From: Flavobacterium sp.
GTDB lineage: Bacteria; Bacteroidota; Bacteroidia; Flavobacteriales; Flavobacteriaceae
Direction of reading: 5' to 3'
Assembly (NCBI RefSeq): GCF_024305175.1
Contig: NZ_JAMWYY010000005.1
Span: forward strand, 6,031 to 70,030
Length of the DNA stretch: 64,000 nucleotides
A program made the translations under genes and the position numbers. Below, in pieces: positions 60,045 through 64,000 of the stretch. The notes beneath the pieces were generated by a model. The model did not search any database and was not told the origin of the DNA. It worked only from the letters and a program-made list of their open reading frames with translations. Each line of letters starts with the position of its first letter. Positions within the stretch are counted from its first letter, which is position 1.

Positions 60045-61907
60045 ATGAGCGGAAACCAAACTAAAATATCTGCGCTTGCCATTGTTTTTAATGAAGAGCA
60101 CAACATAAGGGAGTACCTGCAAAACATGTCGTTTGCCGACGAAATTGTAGTGGTGGACTCTTTTAGTACCGACATGACTCCTGCTATTATACAGGAGGAA
60201 TTTCCTCATGTGCGCTTTTACCAGCGCGTTTTTGATGATTTCTCATCACAGCGTAACTATACATTAGATCTTGCCACACACGACTGGGTTGCTTTTTTTG
60301 ATGCCGATGAAAGGATAACACCAAAAGGCATTAAAGAAATAACAGATGTTGTTAACAGCAATCCGGAAGAAGTTGCGCTTTGGGTAAAACGTATCTTTTA
60401 CTACCAGGGCAAGCCACTGGTAAACAATAACTTTAACGAAGACCGTACAGCCCGTATATTCCGCAAGTCAAGATGCCGCTATTCTGATAAGCTGGTGCAT
60501 GAAAAGCTTACCATAAACGGTAAAAGCCGCGTGCTTAAGTATGCTATAGAGCATTACTCTTTTATCAATAAAGAAGATTTTCTCCAGAAAAGGCTGCAAT
60601 ACTCCAAGCTAAAAGCCAAAGAGTTTTATAATGAAGGTATTACCACAAATGTGTTTCATTTCACGGTAAGGCCGGCTTTCCGGTTCTTTAAGTACTATGT
60701 GTTAAAGTTCGGGTTTATAAATGGCAGACAGGGCTTTGAGATTGCACGGATTTTAGGCTACCATGTTTATATGCGGTATGTTTACCTGCGCGAAATGAAC
60801 CGCAATTGCAGGAAGATACTGGTAATACAGCAAAAAATGATTGGGGATGTGCTGGCAAGCAGCAGTATTTGCAAAATGCTGAAAGAAGAATACCCGTGTT
60901 CGCGTATTGACTACCTTGTAAATACATTTACAACTCCTGTTGTAGAAAACAATCCTTATATAAACAGGATTATACCCTTTGAAGACCGTTACCGCGAAAG
61001 CAAACGTGCATTTTTCAGTTTTTTAAAAGGGATACGCAAAACCGGATATGATGTGGTTATTGATGCCTACGGAAAGTGGGAAAGCGGAATAATTACCTCT
61101 TTCTCGGGAGCTAAAACCAAAATAGGCTATAAAAAGTGGTACACTTCTTTCTTTTATAATAAAACTGTGGAACCTGATAAAACCGTATCAGGTTCGGCGT
61201 TATACCACCGGATGCAGCTGGCAGAAGCAGCTACAGGCACAAAACACGTTATTGAATATCCTAAAATATACCTGACAGAACAGGAACAGGCAGTGGCTGC
61301 AGCCTATATGGCAGAAAAAACAGATGACTATAAGCCGGTTATAATGATAAGTGTATTGGGCAGCGACGATATAAAGAGCCTGCCTGCGCAGGAAATGGCA
61401 AATATCATCAGCTTTATTGCCGCCACTATTGATGCTACATTGCTTTTTAATTACCTGCCATCGCAGGTTGAGAAGGCGAAAGAGATATACAATTTGTGCA
61501 CTAAGCAGGCACGCGAAAAAATATTGTTTGACTTTTACGTTAAAGGGCTTAGGGACTTTTTAGGAATATTGTCGCAGTGTTCGGCGCTTATAGGCAATGA
61601 AGGCGGAGCTATTAATATGGCAAAAGCGCTTGGAGTACCTACATTTACAATTTTCTCACCGTGGATAAATAAAAACTCGTGGAACATGCTCACACAAACC
61701 GGTGAGCATATAGCTGTACACTTGCAGGATTATTATCCTGAAATTTACGGAGCCAAACACCCAAAAGAATTTAAAGAGAAATCTCTGGAGTTATATCCTA
61801 AGCTAAAGCTTAATTTGTTTGAAGACGATTTAAAATCGTTTTTAAACCATATTACGAAACAGGCGGAAGGCCGGGCTCCTTTACAATTCCGTAGGGAGTC
61901 CATTTAA
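60045..61907 (+). CDS. bifunctional glycosyltransferase: GT2 domain fused to GT9 (heptosyltransferase-like) domain
   Basis: ISALAIVFNEEHNIREYLQNMSFADEIVVVDSFSTD...AFFDADERIT (GT2); RKILVIQQKMIGDVLASSSICKMLKEEYPCSRIDYLVN...CSALIGNEGGAINMAKALGVPTFTIFSP (GT9). Confidence 0.9.
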   Translation: MSGNQTKISALAIVFNEEHNIREYLQNMSFADEIVVVDSFSTDMTPAIIQEEFPHVRFYQRVFDDFSSQRNYTLDLATHDWVAFFDADERITPKGIKEITDVVNSNPEEVALWVKRIFYYQGKPLVNNNFNEDRTARIFRKSRCRYSDKLVHEKLTINGKSRVLKYAIEHYSFINKEDFLQKRLQYSKLKAKEFYNEGITTNVFHFTVRPAFRFFKYYVLKFGFINGRQGFEIARILGYHVYMRYVYLREMNRNCRKILVIQQKMIGDVLASSSICKMLKEEYPCSRIDYLVNTFTTPVVENNPYINRIIPFEDRYRESKRAFFSFLKGIRKTGYDVVIDAYGKWESGIITSFSGAKTKIGYKKWYTSFFYNKTVEPDKTVSGSALYHRMQLAEAATGTKHVIEYPKIYLTEQEQAVAAAYMAEKTDDYKPVIMISVLGSDDIKSLPAQEMANIISFIAATIDATLLFNYLPSQVEKAKEIYNLCTKQAREKILFDFYVKGLRDFLGILSQCSALIGNEGGAINMAKALGVPTFTIFSPWINKNSWNMLTQTGEHIAVHLQDYYPEIYGAKHPKEFKEKSLELYPKLKLNLFEDDLKSFLNHITKQAEGRAPLQFRRESI

Positions 61908-62685
61908 TTTTCTTTTCCTTAACCTCTTTGCGTATGGCAAGGTTAGCTGCAAGCGATTCAGGGGTTTTATAGCCCCTTGCGTGGTCAAGGTGCAAACAAA
62001 CGGCTTTATGCCTTATTTGCTTGCCTTTAACGCCAAAGTTCTCTAAGCGCTCGCCAAACTCCCTGTCGGGTCCGCCATATTTCATGCGCTCATCATAACC
62101 GTTTATGGCAATCATATCTTCTTTAAAACCGGATGAGTTACAGTTATTAAATGAAGGCGTTGTGGTAGTAATATTATCTAATACCGTAGCCAGTACAGGC
62201 CCTGCAGAGAGCTTCATGGTTTGAGAAAAGCCCAGCTTATCCTGCTTTTTAAGCCAGTTCACATCAAAACAGCGTTGGCTTTCTATATCTTCTTTAGTAA
62301 TAACCGTGCTTGTACTCATAGGGAGTTTGCAGTAACCACCTGAAAGGAACCTGCCTTTTTCGGCAAATTTAGCATGCACTGCTACAAAGTCCTCCCTCGG
62401 AATGCAGTCGCCATCTGTCATTATTATATATTCGTTCGCGGCTTCTACAATGGCTATATTCAGTATTTCCTGCCTGCGGTAGCCTTTATCTTCATGCCAA
62501 AGGTGGCGCAACGGTACCGGGTAATTTTCGGCATAACGGTCAATCAGTTCTTTTGTAGAAGCACGCGAACCATCATCAGCAATAATAAGCTCAAAATCTT
62601 TATAGGTTTGCACACTGTAACCTATAAGTACTTTTTCGAGCCATTTTTCTGCATTATATGTGCTTACTATTACTGATATCTTCAT
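61852..62685 (-). CDS. glycosyltransferase family 2 with C-terminal galactosyltransferase-like domain
   Basis: ISVIVSTYNAEKWLEKVLIGYSVQTYKDFELIIADDGS; TDGDCIPREDFV; NGYDERMKYGGPDREFGERL. Confidence 0.9.
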   Translation of the reverse strand: MKISVIVSTYNAEKWLEKVLIGYSVQTYKDFELIIADDGSRASTKELIDRYAENYPVPLRHLWHEDKGYRRQEILNIAIVEAANEYIIMTDGDCIPREDFVAVHAKFAEKGRFLSGGYCKLPMSTSTVITKEDIESQRCFDVNWLKKQDKLGFSQTMKLSAGPVLATVLDNITTTTPSFNNCNSSGFKEDMIAINGYDERMKYGGPDREFGERLENFGVKGKQIRHKAVCLHLDHARGYKTPESLAANLAIRKEVKEKKIKWTPYGIVKEPGLPPVS

Positions 62686-62722
62686 AAAAAAAGTCCGTTT
62701 AAATTATCCGCTTTACGGCATG

Positions 62723-62730
62723 CAAAGGTA
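62723..62730 (-). promoter_or_regulatory. Bacteroidota -7 box (TACCTTTG)
   Basis: CAAAGGTA on the plus strand, upstream of the 62685 start. Confidence 0.5.
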
Positions 62731-62736
62731 CTACAT

Positions 62737-63501
62737 TTATTTTTTACGCAATCCCAGCTTTCGCTTGATGGCCCTTTTGCGGTGAAACCTGTTCGAGAAA
62801 TACTGCGTGTATTTAACCATTAGCTTGTAAACCTCATCATAACTTTTGTTATACAGTTTGGCATATTCATCGCACATTACTTTTATCAGATGGTCTTCGG
62901 GGGTAAGCTTTGCCATGTTTACTATGCGTTGCTGCAGGTTCATGCTGTCATGAAAATTCATTCGGTTAAGGTCAACCAAAAAGAATTCATACTGCTGTGG
63001 CCCTGCTTTTTTAATCAGAGTATTGCCTGGCGTGTGGTCCTGAAATGCTATGCCCTTTTCGTGCAGCTTAAAAGTAAACCGGGTAAACTGGCGCAGTATA
63101 ATTTCATGCTCAGGATAATCGGGTATTTCTATAAGCTGCCTGAAAGTAAGATCAGGGCTCAACTGCTCACTGATGTAATAACTGTCCTGAAATGAAAATG
63201 CAGTGGTATTCTCAAAATAAGCAATGGGCTGCGGTGTGCCTATGCCTTCCTGAAGAAGCCTGTTTGCAAACTCGTAAGAACGCCTTGCCTTTGATTTACG
63301 GAAAAACCGGTAAACAATTTTGTTGATTATATTGGGTATCTTGAAAGACTTAACGTTTACCGTACCGGAACCAAGCGGAAATATTTTTATTTTATTACGC
63401 CTGCCATCAGCAAACATAGTACCTGTGCTGGAAAAGTTATCTATAATGCGGGTTAGCTCGTCAGCATTGCCCTTAAAACCCGGATGGATTACTTTGTTCA
63501 T
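62737..63501 (-). CDS. lipopolysaccharide (Kdo/heptose) kinase-like protein
   Basis: FHEKGIAFQDHTPGNTLIKKAG...FFLVDLNRMNF: catalytic D-x-x-x-x-N and D-L-N motifs of the LPS kinase/InaA-like fold; start refined from TTG 63522. Confidence 0.75.
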   Translation of the reverse strand: MNKVIHPGFKGNADELTRIIDNFSSTGTMFADGRRNKIKIFPLGSGTVNVKSFKIPNIINKIVYRFFRKSKARRSYEFANRLLQEGIGTPQPIAYFENTTAFSFQDSYYISEQLSPDLTFRQLIEIPDYPEHEIILRQFTRFTFKLHEKGIAFQDHTPGNTLIKKAGPQQYEFFLVDLNRMNFHDSMNLQQRIVNMAKLTPEDHLIKVMCDEYAKLYNKSYDEVYKLMVKYTQYFSNRFHRKRAIKRKLGLRKK

Positions 63502-63519
63502 CGGCAACTCCATTTTAGG

Positions 63520-63527
63520 CAAAAGTA
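63520..63527 (-). promoter_or_regulatory. Bacteroidota -7 box (TACTTTTG)
   Basis: CAAAAGTA on the plus strand overlaps the ORF-track TTG start of the kinase-like gene, supporting a downstream ATG. Confidence 0.4.
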
Positions 63528-63591
63528 ACCATTTGCATTTTAGACTTCAAATAATTGCATTATTTTTACCGAAAATAGCAAAACCGCTCAA

Positions 63592-64000
63592 ATGTTCAGC
63601 CATTACCTCATAACCCGCTTTAACCTGAAAAACCCTAAATGGGATGTTACTAAAAACAATGAAACCCTGCTTACAGATGAGTGGCTGGAGCACAGGCTGT
63701 GGCTGTTTGAGAATTTTTGCCTGCCATCGGTAACGGCGCAAACAAGCACCAATTTTACCTGGCTTATTTATTTTGATGTTACCACTCCCCCGGCCTACCG
63801 CAGCAGGATAGAAAATCTTATTGAGGGACACCAAAACATCCGCGTGTTTTATATTGAAGGTATGCCTGCTTTTTACACGGAAATACAAAAACTTATAACA
63901 GCCGAAACAAAGGGGCAGCCCTACCTAATTACTTCACGAATTGATAATGACGACTGCATACATAAAGACTTTATCGCCGAAGTGCAAAAGCAGTTCAACA
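63592..64000 (+). CDS. putative rhamnosyltransferase-like glycosyltransferase, truncated by window end
   Basis: Open frame MFSHYLITRFNLKNPKWDVTKNNETLLTDEWLEHRLWLFENFCLPSV...LITSRIDNDDCIHKDFIAEVQ runs off the window; not in the ORF track. Confidence 0.75.
   Translation, partial: MFSHYLITRFNLKNPKWDVTKNNETLLTDEWLEHRLWLFENFCLPSVTAQTSTNFTWLIYFDVTTPPAYRSRIENLIEGHQNIRVFYIEGMPAFYTEIQKLITAETKGQPYLITSRIDNDDCIHKDFIAEVQKQFN

Noticed and set aside
63547-63888. 113-aa minus-strand ORF at the window end
   Set aside because: Lies opposite the truncated plus-strand rhamnosyltransferase-like CDS starting at 63592, which has the better protein-like sequence.
1-64000. CRISPR array, rRNA operon or prophage
   Set aside because: No regularly spaced short repeats, no rRNA-like sequence and no phage structural or integrase genes recognised by eye. 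The tail-fibre-like gene at 13842 is exported and isolated.

Overview
The window is a gene-dense chromosomal segment that looks like a Flavobacteriaceae (Bacteroidota) genome. Indicators are T9SS type A and type B C-terminal domains, TAnnTTTG-type -7 promoter boxes, and DUF5606, OstA-like and 'gliding motility-associated' proteins. About 58 credible CDSs were read. Core genes include an ftsE-like ABC ATPase, purA, a Fur-family regulator, rel/spoT, aroE, mazG, def, ruvX/yqgF and dapD. Accessory regions: (i) ~6.6-20.3 kb, a surface glycan/secretion island with five or more glycosyltransferase/glycan genes, a flippase, a FemAB-like protein, an S8 peptidase with T9SS type A CTD, and a repeat adhesin with T9SS type B CTD; (ii) ~20.9-27.9 kb, an RDD / SpoIIM / DUF4129 / DUF4350 / MoxR / DUF58 membrane-AAA cluster; (iii) ~36.9-41.2 kb, a PixA/AidA-type inclusion-body protein with two orphan proteins and a TPR-histidine kinase/LytTR response regulator pair, which is the best candidate for an undescribed system; (iv) ~53.9-57.6 kb, an AT-rich island of lineage-specific small proteins with a MITE-like element and a HExxH lipoprotein split by a frameshift at a G8/C8 homopolymer; (v) ~60-64 kb, an LPS-core-like cluster with a GT2-GT9 fusion. 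No rRNA, tRNA, CRISPR array or intact transposase was recognised. All functional calls come from reading the translations by eye; no database search was run.
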